64,000 bases of DNA from Carboxylicivirga sp. M1479 (GTDB taxonomy: Bacteria; Bacteroidota; Bacteroidia; Bacteroidales; Marinilabiliaceae). The first letter of the stretch is position 1. The number at the start of each line of letters is the position of its first letter. Shown here in pieces: positions 9,111 to 18,292 of this stretch. The stretch covers positions 52,759 to 116,758 of the forward strand of contig NZ_VKDE01000011.1 in NCBI RefSeq assembly GCF_007097485.1. The letters run 5' to 3'. Made by a program: the position numbers and the translations under genes. The notes under the pieces are model-generated. The model was given only the letters and a program-made list of their open reading frames with translations, did no database searches and was not told the origin of the DNA.

Positions 9111-9580
9111 TATAAGTACTTTTGAATATTAATTTTAATGGCATCGGGTAGGAATTGCCCTGCATCGCCACCGTGCTTTACAATATCGCGCACAATAGAA
9201 CTGTTAACTGGCGTATGCTCAGGTGTGGTTAATAAAAACACAGAGTCAATACCACTCATGGCTTTATTTACCTGCGCAATAGCACGCTCGTATTCAAAAT
9301 CGGCAGCAGTGCGTATGCCTCGTAAAATATGCGTACACTCAACTTCTTTGGCGAATTCTACGGTTAAGCCTTCGTATTTTTCTACACTTACTCTATCGTC
9401 ATCAACAAAAACATCGCGAATCCATTGCATGCGATCTTCCAAAGGGAAAAAATCTCTTTTGTTGGAATTAAAGCCTACGGCTATGATTATTTTATCGAAC
9501 AAGCTTAAACCTCGTCGTACAACATCTTCGTGACCAACAGTAAACGGATCAAATGATCCTGGGAATATGGCTGTATTCAT
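9110..9580 (-). CDS. coaD: Pantetheine-phosphate adenylyltransferase
   Basis: A 156-residue enzyme of coenzyme A synthesis that joins ATP and 4'-phosphopantetheine to form dephospho-CoA. The nucleotidyltransferase motif with the TxGH signature is at the N-terminus (AIFPGSFDPFTVGHEDVVRR), and the second ATP-binding motif (PVNSSIVRDIVKHGG) is near the C-terminus. I chose the ATG at 9580 because the family begins directly with xxxAIFPGSFDP; six upstream in-frame residues (to 9598) are unlikely to be translated. It is the first gene of a two-gene unit with the TlpA-like gene. Confidence 0.95.
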   Translation of the reverse strand: MNTAIFPGSFDPFTVGHEDVVRRGLSLFDKIIIAVGFNSNKRDFFPLEDRMQWIRDVFVDDDRVSVEKYEGLTVEFAKEVECTHILRGIRTAADFEYERAIAQVNKAMSGIDSVFLLTTPEHTPVNSSIVRDIVKHGGDAGQFLPDAIKINIQKYL

Positions 9581-9728
9581 GCTAACATAGGTTATCAACC
9601 CTTATTGTTTCACAGGATTGTATTAATGATTTTGATTGGCAGAGATAATTTAATAAACACCTCCATCTATCAATAAAAATGTAAAATTTGGAAAAATTAG
9701 CCGCTCAAACAAGTTATCGACTGTTTAT

Positions 9729-11156
9729 CTACCAAAACTTAATTTTTGCCGCTGCAAAAGCAGACATACGCAAAAGAATTAAACCATGGCTAAAGCGTGA
9801 AATATTGGTATCGCCATACTTGCGCTCGCGATAACGAATAGGTAAATCCACAATTTTTAAGTTTAGTTTGTATGCACCAAACAGCAAATCGAAATCACCA
9901 AAGGGATCGAAATCACCAAAGAATGAACGATTCTTAGCCAACTTCACATAGTCGTTTTTAAACATCACTTTGGTTCCACACAGGGTATCTTTAATTGGAC
10001 GTTCCAATATCCAGCTAAACAGGCGTGAGAAAAAATGATTCCCAATGGTATTAAGCGAGCGCATGGCATTTTTCTCCATGGGATAAACCAAACGAACACC
10101 ATTAATAAATTCGCCTTTACCCCTTGATATAGCATTATAAAATTTAGGTAAATCTTCTGGAGGTACTGTTAGGTCGGCATCTAATATCATTAGAATATCT
10201 CCCTCGGCTGCTGCATAACCTTTGCGCACGGCATCGCCTTTACCTTTACCATCTTGCTGCATAATTTTAATGCGATGCGTGTCTTTGTACTTATCAGCCA
10301 TCTCCTGGATTTTATCCCAGGTATCATCGCTTGAATTACCTTCAACAAAAATCAACTCGGTAAATTTACCCATAGCTGGCGTTCGCATTATGGCCTCTTC
10401 GATATTACCGCTTTCATTACGTGCCGGCACAACAACAGATACCGAATACCGCTTATCGACTTCTGCCTGAGGCAAGCGCGGTGGAAAAGGGCGTGCAAAC
10501 ACAAACTGGTTCAATCCGAATAACTGAAAAAACGGTAGGCGCGCAACAAAACGATTCATCAAACCCGAAAGCAAAGGTATGCGATAGGGCATTAGCATGC
10601 TTCGATTTGTCTTATAGGCATCGAAATCTGAGAGATAAAGCAAATTAGCAATGTCGCCATTCGACAACCAATTTTGCTCAGGCGTACGTTTTTTGATTCT
10701 TAAAAATTCGGCCATCCGGATAATAGGCTCCCACAACCTGTTGTAATAGGTTACAATGATTCGCGTCTGCTCGTGGCACACTTTCTTCAGCTCATTAAAA
10801 ACGTGTTCAATATCATCTGTTACACCAATCAGGTTGGATAAAATAACCACATCAAACTTCTCTGTAAGCTGAATGTCTTCAGCAGCCATCAATTCAAAGC
10901 GAATATCAGGATATTGTTGTTTGGCCTGATTAAGGATTGGTTCGCAAAAATCAATACCTAACTTATTTTTGCCCTTAATAGCAGATAAGAGCTCACCTGA
11001 ACCACAACCTATTTCGAGCACAGAATTTTCTTCCTGTATATAGTAGTTGCAATAACGTGTTATTGAGTCCCAATAATAGGCTCTTCTTTTTCGGTACTTA
11101 ATCCAATTCGATGCTCTGGATTCAAAATAAGCACGTCGTTCTTGGTTCACTTTCAT
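9729..11156 (-). CDS. Fusion of SAM methyltransferase and family 2 glycosyltransferase
   Basis: A 475-residue two-domain protein. Residues ~40-200 are a class I SAM-dependent methyltransferase (VLEIGCGSGELLSA, the SAM-binding glycine loop). Residues ~240-450 are a GT2 glycosyltransferase of the polyprenyl-phosphate sugar synthase type: SVVVPARNESGNIEEA, the DxD motif LILDADLTVPPEDL (read as MILDADLT) and the DTLCGTKVMFK segment. I chose the ATG at 11156 over a GTG at 11159. The upstream neighbour (24 bp) is a GT39-type membrane transferase that uses polyprenyl-phosphate sugars, so this protein plausibly makes the lipid-linked donor. What the methyltransferase modifies is unknown. Confidence 0.85.
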   Translation of the reverse strand: MKVNQERRAYFESRASNWIKYRKRRAYYWDSITRYCNYYIQEENSVLEIGCGSGELLSAIKGKNKLGIDFCEPILNQAKQQYPDIRFELMAAEDIQLTEKFDVVILSNLIGVTDDIEHVFNELKKVCHEQTRIIVTYYNRLWEPIIRMAEFLRIKKRTPEQNWLSNGDIANLLYLSDFDAYKTNRSMLMPYRIPLLSGLMNRFVARLPFFQLFGLNQFVFARPFPPRLPQAEVDKRYSVSVVVPARNESGNIEEAIMRTPAMGKFTELIFVEGNSSDDTWDKIQEMADKYKDTHRIKIMQQDGKGKGDAVRKGYAAAEGDILMILDADLTVPPEDLPKFYNAISRGKGEFINGVRLVYPMEKNAMRSLNTIGNHFFSRLFSWILERPIKDTLCGTKVMFKNDYVKLAKNRSFFGDFDPFGDFDLLFGAYKLNLKIVDLPIRYRERKYGDTNISRFSHGLILLRMSAFAAAKIKFW

Positions 11157-11183
11157 CACCCTTAATTATGCTGATTGATTGTT

Positions 11184-12800
11184 TTATTTGGCTGCCTCGT
11201 AATCGATTCGAAACAAATAGGCCGGCTCTATTTTACCAATTTGATGTTCCATTTTAATGGCTCGAGGATATTTTTTTGATATTACGTACAAGTAACGTTG
11301 CAAGGTATTTATTGTTTGGCCGTTGTTTATCCGTGGATTCTTGCGTAAGCTGGCCATTATCACATGGCTTACATTACGGTCTTTTAACCTTTTTAATAAG
11401 GCATCGGCATCATTCGACTCAAAACGGTAAATACCATAAAACTTTTTACCATTACCATAAATACGAGCCATATTTGGTTTCCGAACCGCCACATAGCTTT
11501 CCTTGGGCAATTCTTTACCTACATACTCGGCCATGGATAAATAATGACGCCAATCATCGGTATATCCCTCGTATAAATCTCCGTTTAGATTTTTTCGCAA
11601 GGTTAGTAAGTCAATTTTATCAAATGATTGTAGAGCAGATCCTGATAAACTCACGAACACTAAAGCCAACAAAACATATTGTGACCATTTGCCCGTTAAT
11701 AGTTTAGTCAGTTGCCTCAAACCATAGATTAACACCATAATCATAAATGGCATGTAAGGTGTGATTAGGCGATATTGATCCCATATTTTTTGCAACACCA
11801 CAAAGGTTGTTCCCAACATTACAGCTGAGTACACACCCACAAAAAACAAGTATTTATTTTTAGTAAAAGATTTATAAACACCAAATAAAAAGATGCCATA
11901 CAAAAGTAAAGTAAGGCCAGATGAAAGACTTAAAACAGTAGCAGATCGTAAACCTACCATGCGCAAAAAGTGCTTTGACAAATAGAGTTTTGAATTATCA
12001 ATAAAACGCATAAAAAAACCACCCAGCGTTTCTTTGCCTTGATCCATTTGATAAGGGTGCTTATACATTAAAGTGCTTGCCTGCCCATCATCGAAGAAAC
12101 CATTTTGCCAAATAGCTACCTTAACCAGCAACACTACTGCCAAAAGGACAAAAAAGCCACCCAATATCCATAGCGTTTCTTTATACCGTTTATTAAGTAT
12201 AAAAAACAACAACACCGACACCAATACACCAACACCAATGGTACGTGTCATTACCGTTAATAAAACTGCAGCACTAAGTAATAATAATTGCTTATAGTTA
12301 GTCCCTTTATCGTAAATGCGAAAAGTTAAAGCGAACACTGGCAATTGTAATAAAATAAATAGCCCCTCGCTGTAGGTTTGACTAGTGAAATAAACGTAGT
12401 AACTACTAACGGAAGCTAATAATAAAGTAGCAAACAAAAGGCTATAACGGATACGTTGTTTAAATACTTTGTAAAAGCCCCACATACTTGCCAGCATTAC
12501 CACAAAGGACGACAACTTAAGGATGCCCAAATTAACACCAAAAACACCGATGACGAGCGATAAAAACATGGGATAAACTGGCCCTTGAAAAGATGGATAA
12601 CGTCCCTCTTTTATGAAATTAACAGCCCGTATAATGTAGGTACTGTCGTCTCCACCCTCGCTCACACGCATGTTAAATAATAAAGCCGAGAACAATGTAA
12701 ACACAAGTAATATGCCCATCATTATCTGAAGCTGATATAACGAACACCAGGCTTCTAGCTTATCCAGGAGGTTTGGCGCAATAGTCTTTTCCTTTTTCAT
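11184..12800 (-). CDS. ArnT/PMT-like (GT39-type) membrane glycosyltransferase
   Basis: A 538-residue integral membrane protein with about a dozen hydrophobic segments and a ~120-residue C-terminal periplasmic domain. The first loop holds the paired acidic residues and following pattern (GGDDSTYIIRAVNFIKEG, then GPVYPMFLSL) typical of GT-C enzymes that take a sugar from a polyprenyl-phosphate carrier. It lies 6 bp after the upstream transporter gene and 27 bp before the methyltransferase/GT2 gene, so the three form one operon. The acceptor (protein, lipid or polysaccharide) cannot be read from the sequence. Confidence 0.8.
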   Translation of the reverse strand: MKKEKTIAPNLLDKLEAWCSLYQLQIMMGILLVFTLFSALLFNMRVSEGGDDSTYIIRAVNFIKEGRYPSFQGPVYPMFLSLVIGVFGVNLGILKLSSFVVMLASMWGFYKVFKQRIRYSLLFATLLLASVSSYYVYFTSQTYSEGLFILLQLPVFALTFRIYDKGTNYKQLLLLSAAVLLTVMTRTIGVGVLVSVLLFFILNKRYKETLWILGGFFVLLAVVLLVKVAIWQNGFFDDGQASTLMYKHPYQMDQGKETLGGFFMRFIDNSKLYLSKHFLRMVGLRSATVLSLSSGLTLLLYGIFLFGVYKSFTKNKYLFFVGVYSAVMLGTTFVVLQKIWDQYRLITPYMPFMIMVLIYGLRQLTKLLTGKWSQYVLLALVFVSLSGSALQSFDKIDLLTLRKNLNGDLYEGYTDDWRHYLSMAEYVGKELPKESYVAVRKPNMARIYGNGKKFYGIYRFESNDADALLKRLKDRNVSHVIMASLRKNPRINNGQTINTLQRYLYVISKKYPRAIKMEHQIGKIEPAYLFRIDYEAAK

Positions 12801-12806
12801 AGGCTA

Positions 12807-15026
12807 TTAAAGATCCTTTTTGTGCGATGTATTAACAAATAGAACATTACTCATATCGCCATATTCAATTAATAAATCTGGATTATCCTTAACCTGTTCT
12901 GGTTTAAAGCCAACTACCACTAAGTCAGCATCTGAGCTGTGCTCCATCATAACCTCTTGGGCTGTTTGGCTATTTGTCATGGGCAAGAACACAACATTGG
13001 ACGGAGAGATTGGCAAACGCCCTTCATGAATCAACTCCAATAATCGCTTTCGTTGGTTTTCAATCTGGCTTTCTGGGAATGTTGCAAATATTTTAATCAG
13101 CGGGCTACGCCATTCAGGATGACCAGAAATAATATAAGCCAATAGAATCATCAGGTTGGCATTTCTAAAATCATGCGCACTAATCCATACATGAATCTCA
13201 TGTTTATAGCCAAACCCCTTATACGAACTATTCAGTACGCACACATCAAAACCAGTGGCCTCAAAAAGCTGATAATTATCCAAAGCATGTGTTAAGGCCT
13301 CGGGATTGCTACGCGAAAATTCAAATAAAATCAAGTTATTACCCTTACCGCTAATACCCGATAATTGAATAACCTGCGCAATAGCCGACGTATAAGACGG
13401 ACTAATAATTGTATCGAGGTATACGCGACTCTGACTTCCCTCTGCCTGATGAATTAAACGCTTAAGCACATTTTGAGATTCATCGTGCGTATCCTTATTT
13501 AAAAAGCCTTTAATAAAGTGTATATAGGTACCAAAGCCATGTTTATAACATACCCAACGCAACAGATCAAATGCCGCCTGTCGCTTAAAGGAATCTTCAG
13601 ACACACAAATAGCAAATGGGCGCCAATGTGTTTCATTTTCATCTTTATTGGCACGCTGAACAAATATCTGAATCTGTCGACTGATCTGGAACATAACACC
13701 CTTAAACAATTTTTCTAATCCTTGACGCTCTGGATTACTTACCGTAATGAAATAATAAGTAACAGCCATTAATAGGGATGCCAAGGCCGCATAAGTCCAT
13801 TTCATTTGAAACATTAACCAAAACGAAAGGATGGCACCAATCAAAGAAAAATACCACTTGTTGTATTTAAACGTTGGTCGATAAGATGGGTCAGCAGCAA
13901 AATGCTCCAAAAATGAGATGAGACAAATAAATCCATAGGTAATCATGAAAAACATGGAAATAATCTCAGCAACAAAATTAACATCTCCAATTATGATGAA
14001 GAAATAAGCAATCACGATGGTAATAATACTGCCATTAATGGGCTCATTATCTTGTTGTCGCCCTTTGGCTATCCAATTATTAAAATTATCGAATGGCATG
14101 ATGCAGTCGAAACCGATTGCTTGTAACGTTCGTGGTGCCACTAATAACGAGCCAATGGCCGATGATAAACAGGCAGCTCCCAAACCGATAGGAATGATAG
14201 GGCCCCAAATAGCAATTTTTGACATAATCAGTTGGTCACTCTGCATATCTTCGGGCGTGGCAGATGCCGCCAATTTAAATGCTACAATTATGTAGATGAC
14301 CATACCAACAACTGTTGCTAACAAGGTTCCTTTAGGAATCGCTTTTTTAGGATCTTTTAAATCACCAGACAAACCTAAACCAGCAGCAATTCCCGTAAAA
14401 GCAGGAAAAATTATTGTGAACACAACAAAAAAGCCATTTCCGTTTGCAATGGTATTATTTAAAGAAACTTCAATACCTGGTTCAATAGGCTTACCCATTA
14501 AAAAGAAAATGATTGATACAAATAATAGTGCAACAACGCCATACAAGGCTTGCATGCCAATATTAGCACCACGTAGAATAACCACCACCGACAAGATGGT
14601 CATCAGGAATAAGGTTACTATCTTTTTAAATATTACTGGATCAAGCTCAAATGGTAAATAGGGAATTAAAGGATCAAAGGCCTCTCCAAAAGCAATGATA
14701 TAAAATGCAACACTAACTGCTTGTGATAAAAATAAAGCTAAACCAATGGCTCCACCAATATTTAATCCGAATGAACGAGATATAATATAATAAGCACCAC
14801 CTCCTTGAACACGCTGATTGGTGGCTATCTCGGCTACAGCTAAAGCTGTTGGAACCGTAACAACATGACCAATTACAATAATGGCCAACAAACCACCTAA
14901 ACCAACATTGGCTAAAGCATAACCAAAACGTAAAAATAAAATTGCACCCAAAATGGTTGAGATAGCTGTCATAAAAACAGCCATGGCACCAAAGCCTGCA
15001 TTCGGATTTGTTAATGATTTTTGCAT
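12807..15026 (-). CDS. SLC12-like cation-chloride cotransporter / APC superfamily permease
   Basis: A 739-residue membrane transporter. Residues ~10-430 are an APC-fold domain with 12 helices; TM1 has the broken-helix signature (AISTILGAILFLRFGYALANVG) and the early loop contains QGGGAYYIISRSFG, as in SLC12 cotransporters and related permeases. The C-terminal ~280 residues are a large soluble domain (FAICVSEDSFKRQAAFDLL ... DLVVVGFKPEQVKDNPDLL) resembling the SLC12 regulatory tail. It is the first gene of an operon with two glycosyltransferases, an unexpected pairing. Ion versus amino-acid substrate is not decided by the sequence. Confidence 0.8.
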   Translation of the reverse strand: MQKSLTNPNAGFGAMAVFMTAISTILGAILFLRFGYALANVGLGGLLAIIVIGHVVTVPTALAVAEIATNQRVQGGGAYYIISRSFGLNIGGAIGLALFLSQAVSVAFYIIAFGEAFDPLIPYLPFELDPVIFKKIVTLFLMTILSVVVILRGANIGMQALYGVVALLFVSIIFFLMGKPIEPGIEVSLNNTIANGNGFFVVFTIIFPAFTGIAAGLGLSGDLKDPKKAIPKGTLLATVVGMVIYIIVAFKLAASATPEDMQSDQLIMSKIAIWGPIIPIGLGAACLSSAIGSLLVAPRTLQAIGFDCIMPFDNFNNWIAKGRQQDNEPINGSIITIVIAYFFIIIGDVNFVAEIISMFFMITYGFICLISFLEHFAADPSYRPTFKYNKWYFSLIGAILSFWLMFQMKWTYAALASLLMAVTYYFITVSNPERQGLEKLFKGVMFQISRQIQIFVQRANKDENETHWRPFAICVSEDSFKRQAAFDLLRWVCYKHGFGTYIHFIKGFLNKDTHDESQNVLKRLIHQAEGSQSRVYLDTIISPSYTSAIAQVIQLSGISGKGNNLILFEFSRSNPEALTHALDNYQLFEATGFDVCVLNSSYKGFGYKHEIHVWISAHDFRNANLMILLAYIISGHPEWRSPLIKIFATFPESQIENQRKRLLELIHEGRLPISPSNVVFLPMTNSQTAQEVMMEHSSDADLVVVGFKPEQVKDNPDLLIEYGDMSNVLFVNTSHKKDL

Positions 15027-15130
15027 AAGTTATTTATCAACTAAAACAAACCTAGTATTTTTAATTGTGACACCCAAATATCTATTTTAAGTGACAATCT
15101 TATTGAGAAAGCTCCTAAATAACTTACCAA

Positions 15131-15162
15131 TTGTTACAATTACATTGATATGCTTATTTTTA
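15131..15162 (+). promoter_or_regulatory. Candidate promoter of the NCS2 permease gene
   Basis: TTG at 15131-15133 and TATTTTTA at 15155-15162, 21 bp apart, match the Bacteroidota consensus except for the final G. The start codon is 30 bp downstream. Confidence 0.45.
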
Positions 15163-15192
15163 CGCAGTTAAACACATAACGTTATCGTCATT

Positions 15193-16410
15193 ATGAAGCA
15201 ATCAAAACCATCGATGCACCTGAGTAAGCAGGTAGTTATCGGCGTTCAGTTTTTATTTGTGGCCTTTGGTGCCACTGTTTTAGTTCCGCTATTAGTGGGT
15301 ATCGATCCCTCTATTGCCTTGTTTTCGGCTGGTGTGGGAACTTTAATTTTTCACTTAATTACCAAAGGTAAAGTACCTGTTTTCTTAGGCAGTAGTTTCG
15401 CATTTATTGCGCCAATTGTTGAAGCCACCAAATTATTTGGCTTGGCAGGAACTCTTTCGGGACTAATCGCGGTAGGTATCGTTTACATTGGTATGTCGGC
15501 ACTTATAAAAGCACAAGGATTAAGGTTTATCGAGCGCTTATTCCCATCAGTGGTTGTTGGACCAGTAATTATGGTTATTGGATTATCGTTAGCATCAGTA
15601 GGTGTAGACATGGCTAAAACTGATTGGATAATAGCAGTTGTATCACTGTTAACAGCTATCATCGTTGTAATCTATACCAAAGGTTTAATTAAGCTCATCC
15701 CAATCTTTCTGGGAATTGTTGCTGGTTATAGCCTTTCATTAATTTTGGGCAAGGTTGATTTTACACCAATTCAAGAAGCAGCATGGTTTTCATTACCACC
15801 ATTTGTTATGCCTGAGTGGAGTTGGAAAGCCATTGTTTATATGATTCCTGTAGCTATTGCTCCGTTAATTGAACATGTTGGAGATATGTACGCAATAGGA
15901 GCTGTTGCTGATAAGAACTATGTGAAAGATCCTGGTTTACACAGAACCATGCTTGGTGATGGTATTGCAACGTCTTTTGCTGCCTTAATTGGTAGTGTTC
16001 CTAACACCACTTATTCTGAGGTTACAGGAGCTATTTCACTTACGAAAATTACGGATCCGAAAATACTTCGTATCTCAGCCATAACAGCCATTTGCTTTTC
16101 ATTAATTGGTAAAGTTAGTGGATTATTAAAATCCATTCCTCAAGCTGTACTGGGTGGCATTATGCTGCTTTTATTTGGTATGATTGCCAGCGTTGGTATT
16201 CGCACTTTAGTTGAGTCAAAAGCTGATATCACTAAAACTCGTAACCAAGTTATCATTTCCATCATTTTAACAGTTGGTATTGGAGGTGCTGTTATTGATT
16301 TTGGTAACTTCTCATTGGCTGGTATAGGTTTGGCATCCTTGGTTGGAGTTGTTCTCAACCTCGTTTTACCTGATACATCGAAACCAGTTCATATGGATGA
16401 TGAACATTAA
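15193..16410 (+). CDS. uraA: Uracil/xanthine permease (NCS2 family, UraA-like)
   Basis: A 405-residue inner-membrane proton-coupled nucleobase importer. It shows the NCS2 core: the N-terminal GVQFLFVAFGATVLVPLL, the broken-strand TM3 segment VFLGSSFAFIAPI, the substrate-binding glutamate in TM8 (VAIAPLIEHVGDM) and the TM10 motif region VPNTTYSEVTGAISLT. The length and a UraA-like TM3 make uracil the most likely substrate, but purine permeases share this frame. It is divergent from the SLC12-like operon and convergent with the oxidase genes, with a perfect palindrome in the convergent gap. Confidence 0.9.
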   Translation: MKQSKPSMHLSKQVVIGVQFLFVAFGATVLVPLLVGIDPSIALFSAGVGTLIFHLITKGKVPVFLGSSFAFIAPIVEATKLFGLAGTLSGLIAVGIVYIGMSALIKAQGLRFIERLFPSVVVGPVIMVIGLSLASVGVDMAKTDWIIAVVSLLTAIIVVIYTKGLIKLIPIFLGIVAGYSLSLILGKVDFTPIQEAAWFSLPPFVMPEWSWKAIVYMIPVAIAPLIEHVGDMYAIGAVADKNYVKDPGLHRTMLGDGIATSFAALIGSVPNTTYSEVTGAISLTKITDPKILRISAITAICFSLIGKVSGLLKSIPQAVLGGIMLLLFGMIASVGIRTLVESKADITKTRNQVIISIILTVGIGGAVIDFGNFSLAGIGLASLVGVVLNLVLPDTSKPVHMDDEH

Positions 16411-16421
16411 GAAACTACTTA

Positions 16422-16473
16422 TATATAAACACAAGGGGCGATGCATTAATGCATCGCCCCTTGTGTTTATATA
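16422..16473. terminator. Perfect 52-bp palindrome between convergent genes
   Basis: Positions 16422-16473 form a perfect inverted repeat (26 + 26 bp) centred at 16447/16448, with the GC-rich stretch AAGGGGCGATGCAT on each arm. It lies 11 bp after the uraA stop and 7 bp before the stop of the oxidase subunit IV gene, so it most likely serves as a bidirectional terminator or 3'-end stabiliser. There is no long T-run on either side. Confidence 0.75.
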
Positions 16474-16480
16474 AATAGCA

Positions 16481-16747
16481 TTAACCTACAAATGCAATAA
16501 AGAAAACTAATAATGCAAGAGCAAGTAATCCAGCGATTAAAAGTCTGGCAAAACTACCATCTAGCTTCATTCGCATAAATGATGTAAATACGATTGCTCC
16601 ACTAACAACTGCCAAGCCAACGGTAAATACAACATTCAAATACCCTAGATTCAACTGGCTTAAACCTGTTGAAATAACTGTAAGTAGCACTAAAGCTAAA
16701 AATATTAAAGTGTAAAACTTTGAAGTACCTATATTCTGATTATCCAT
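16481..16747 (-). CDS. Cytochrome c oxidase subunit IV (prokaryotic type)
   Basis: An 88-residue protein with three predicted membrane helices (about residues 12-30, 36-54 and 65-87), matching the small prokaryotic COX4 subunit of haem-copper oxidases. The linker FMRMKLDGSFARLL between helices 2 and 3 fits the family. It follows the subunit III gene by 26 bp. Its role is structural, stabilising the oxidase complex. Subunits I and II are not adjacent and not in the window. Confidence 0.8.
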   Translation of the reverse strand: MDNQNIGTSKFYTLIFLALVLLTVISTGLSQLNLGYLNVVFTVGLAVVSGAIVFTSFMRMKLDGSFARLLIAGLLALALLVFFIAFVG

Positions 16748-16773
16748 AATTGTATTGTTTGAAATTCAAAAAG

Positions 16774-17391
16774 CTATAATAAATAAAACAAAGGAAACAG
16801 TAATACCCATATTAAAGTAGCCAAGTGCCAATAGCTTGATGTTTTAGTAAGTAAGGTGTAATTATTAGCATTCAGCTCATTGTTATTAACTTTTACAGTA
16901 GCATATGTCAACATCACATAACCAGCTAATAAATGCAGTGCATGCAAGCCTGTCATAAAAAAGTACAAGCCATAGAATAACACATCACCATGCCCCAATC
17001 TAGCCAACTCTTCACTACCAGGGAACAGGCCGAAATCTATGCGTCCTTTCCATTCGAAATAGCGATTCACCAAAAACATAAAACCAATAAACAATGTTAT
17101 TAGAAGCCAAAAGATGGCTGCCATCTTATTTCCTTTTCTAACAGCTATGCCTGAGTAGGCCATTGTAAGGCTTGCCCCAAGTATTATTATGGTATTTAAA
17201 ACGCCAGATGTGATACTTAACTCGGAAGCGGCTAAATCAAATGCAACTGCATTGTTATAGCGATAAACAGCATAAAGCAAGAATAACCCAACAAATAATA
17301 ACAGCTCAATAAAGATAAACAAGGTCACGCCACTTAGGACTGAATCTTTAGGCTTTGATATATTACCTGTCATAGAAAATGATTGACTCAT
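16774..17391 (-). CDS. Cytochrome c oxidase subunit III
   Basis: A 205-residue, five-helix inner-membrane subunit of a haem-copper oxidase. The diagnostic segments are YFFMTGLHALHLLAGYVML in the fourth helix and YWHLATLIWVLLFPLFYLL in the last. The glutamate in the first helix region (LFIFIELLLFVGLF) is also typical. It is the first gene of a two-gene unit with subunit IV. The complete alternative complex III operon lies 8-16 kb away, so this oxidase is its likely partner. A NorE-like partner of a nitric oxide reductase is a less likely alternative. Confidence 0.88.
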   Translation of the reverse strand: MSQSFSMTGNISKPKDSVLSGVTLFIFIELLLFVGLFLLYAVYRYNNAVAFDLAASELSITSGVLNTIIILGASLTMAYSGIAVRKGNKMAAIFWLLITLFIGFMFLVNRYFEWKGRIDFGLFPGSEELARLGHGDVLFYGLYFFMTGLHALHLLAGYVMLTYATVKVNNNELNANNYTLLTKTSSYWHLATLIWVLLFPLFYLL

Positions 17392-17557
17392 AAGATGATA
17401 ATTTAGTAAACGACTTTTTTCTACTATGTTAAAACGATAAAAATATATAAAAGTATTTAATTACTTCTTTTATTGATTGAATTCTTTCATTTTATATAAT
17501 ATGACCGTTTGAATGGTAATAACAAACTAAAGCATCCAAAGTTTTAAAGCATGAGCA

Positions 17558-17594
17558 CAAAAAAAAGAGTCACCCAACAATTGGATGACTCTTT
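17558..17594 (-). terminator. Terminator of the psd gene
   Basis: On the minus strand an AAAGAGTCA-T-CCAA / TTGG-G-TGACTCTTT hairpin is followed by a run of T, 23 bp after the psd stop. Confidence 0.85.
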
Positions 17595-17616
17595 CTATAT
17601 TTTCAAAACGTATTTC

Positions 17617-18270
17617 TTATTTTAACCAACCAAGAATGGTTTGACGTCCTGTTACTTTCTGATCCAGTTCAACATCAATGCGTGTATCAAGAGGTAAGTA
17701 TAAATCTACACGTGAACCAAACTTAATAAAACCAGTTTGTTGCCCTTGTGTTACCGTTGTTTCTTCTTTGGCATAACAAACGATTCTGCGTGCCATTGCT
17801 CCAGCTACTTGGCGGAATAGTATTTGAGTCCCTTTATCATTTTCTACTACAACCGTTGTTCTTTCATTTTCGGTAGATGACTTTGGTAGATAAGCAGCCA
17901 TAAAACGTCCATTATGATGACGAAAATACTTAACAACACCTTTAATTGGAAACCAGTTAATGTGTACATTAAATACAGACATGAAAATAGAAACTTGAAT
18001 ACATTTGGTTTTTAAATATTCGGTTTCTTCCACTTCTTCAATCGTTACAATCTTTCCATCGGCGGGAGCAACAATAGCACCATCTTGGATAATTGCTTCA
18101 CGTTTAGGATTACGAAAGAAATTCAAAACCAAAGCAAATACTGCAAACGATGCTAATGCTGCGAAATTAGTTACTTCGATACCTGCTAAAAAATAAATTC
18201 CTGTATTAATAGCCAGTAAAACTATCAGCACTAAAAAAATTGTTCCGTATCCTTCCTTGTGAATCGTCAT
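17617..18270 (-). CDS. psd: Phosphatidylserine decarboxylase proenzyme, short form
   Basis: A 217-residue enzyme that turns phosphatidylserine into phosphatidylethanolamine at the inner membrane. Two hydrophobic helices (residues ~10-50) precede the catalytic part. The self-cleavage site is FGS near the C-terminus (Gly185-Ser186 in IKFGSRVDLYLPLD), where the serine becomes the pyruvoyl cofactor. The length fits the short, archaeal/Bacteroidota type rather than the E. coli form. It follows cdsA by 22 bp, and both belong to phospholipid synthesis. Confidence 0.93.
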   Translation of the reverse strand: MTIHKEGYGTIFLVLIVLLAINTGIYFLAGIEVTNFAALASFAVFALVLNFFRNPKREAIIQDGAIVAPADGKIVTIEEVEETEYLKTKCIQVSIFMSVFNVHINWFPIKGVVKYFRHHNGRFMAAYLPKSSTENERTTVVVENDKGTQILFRQVAGAMARRIVCYAKEETTVTQGQQTGFIKFGSRVDLYLPLDTRIDVELDQKVTGRQTILGWLK

Positions 18271-18292
18271 CTTCCTTTAATCTTTTTTTCAA

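Noticed and set aside
14296..14661. 121-codon plus-strand frame inside the SLC12-like gene
   Set aside because: Antisense to membrane helices, Pro/Lys/Thr-rich as expected of reverse-complemented hydrophobic codons.
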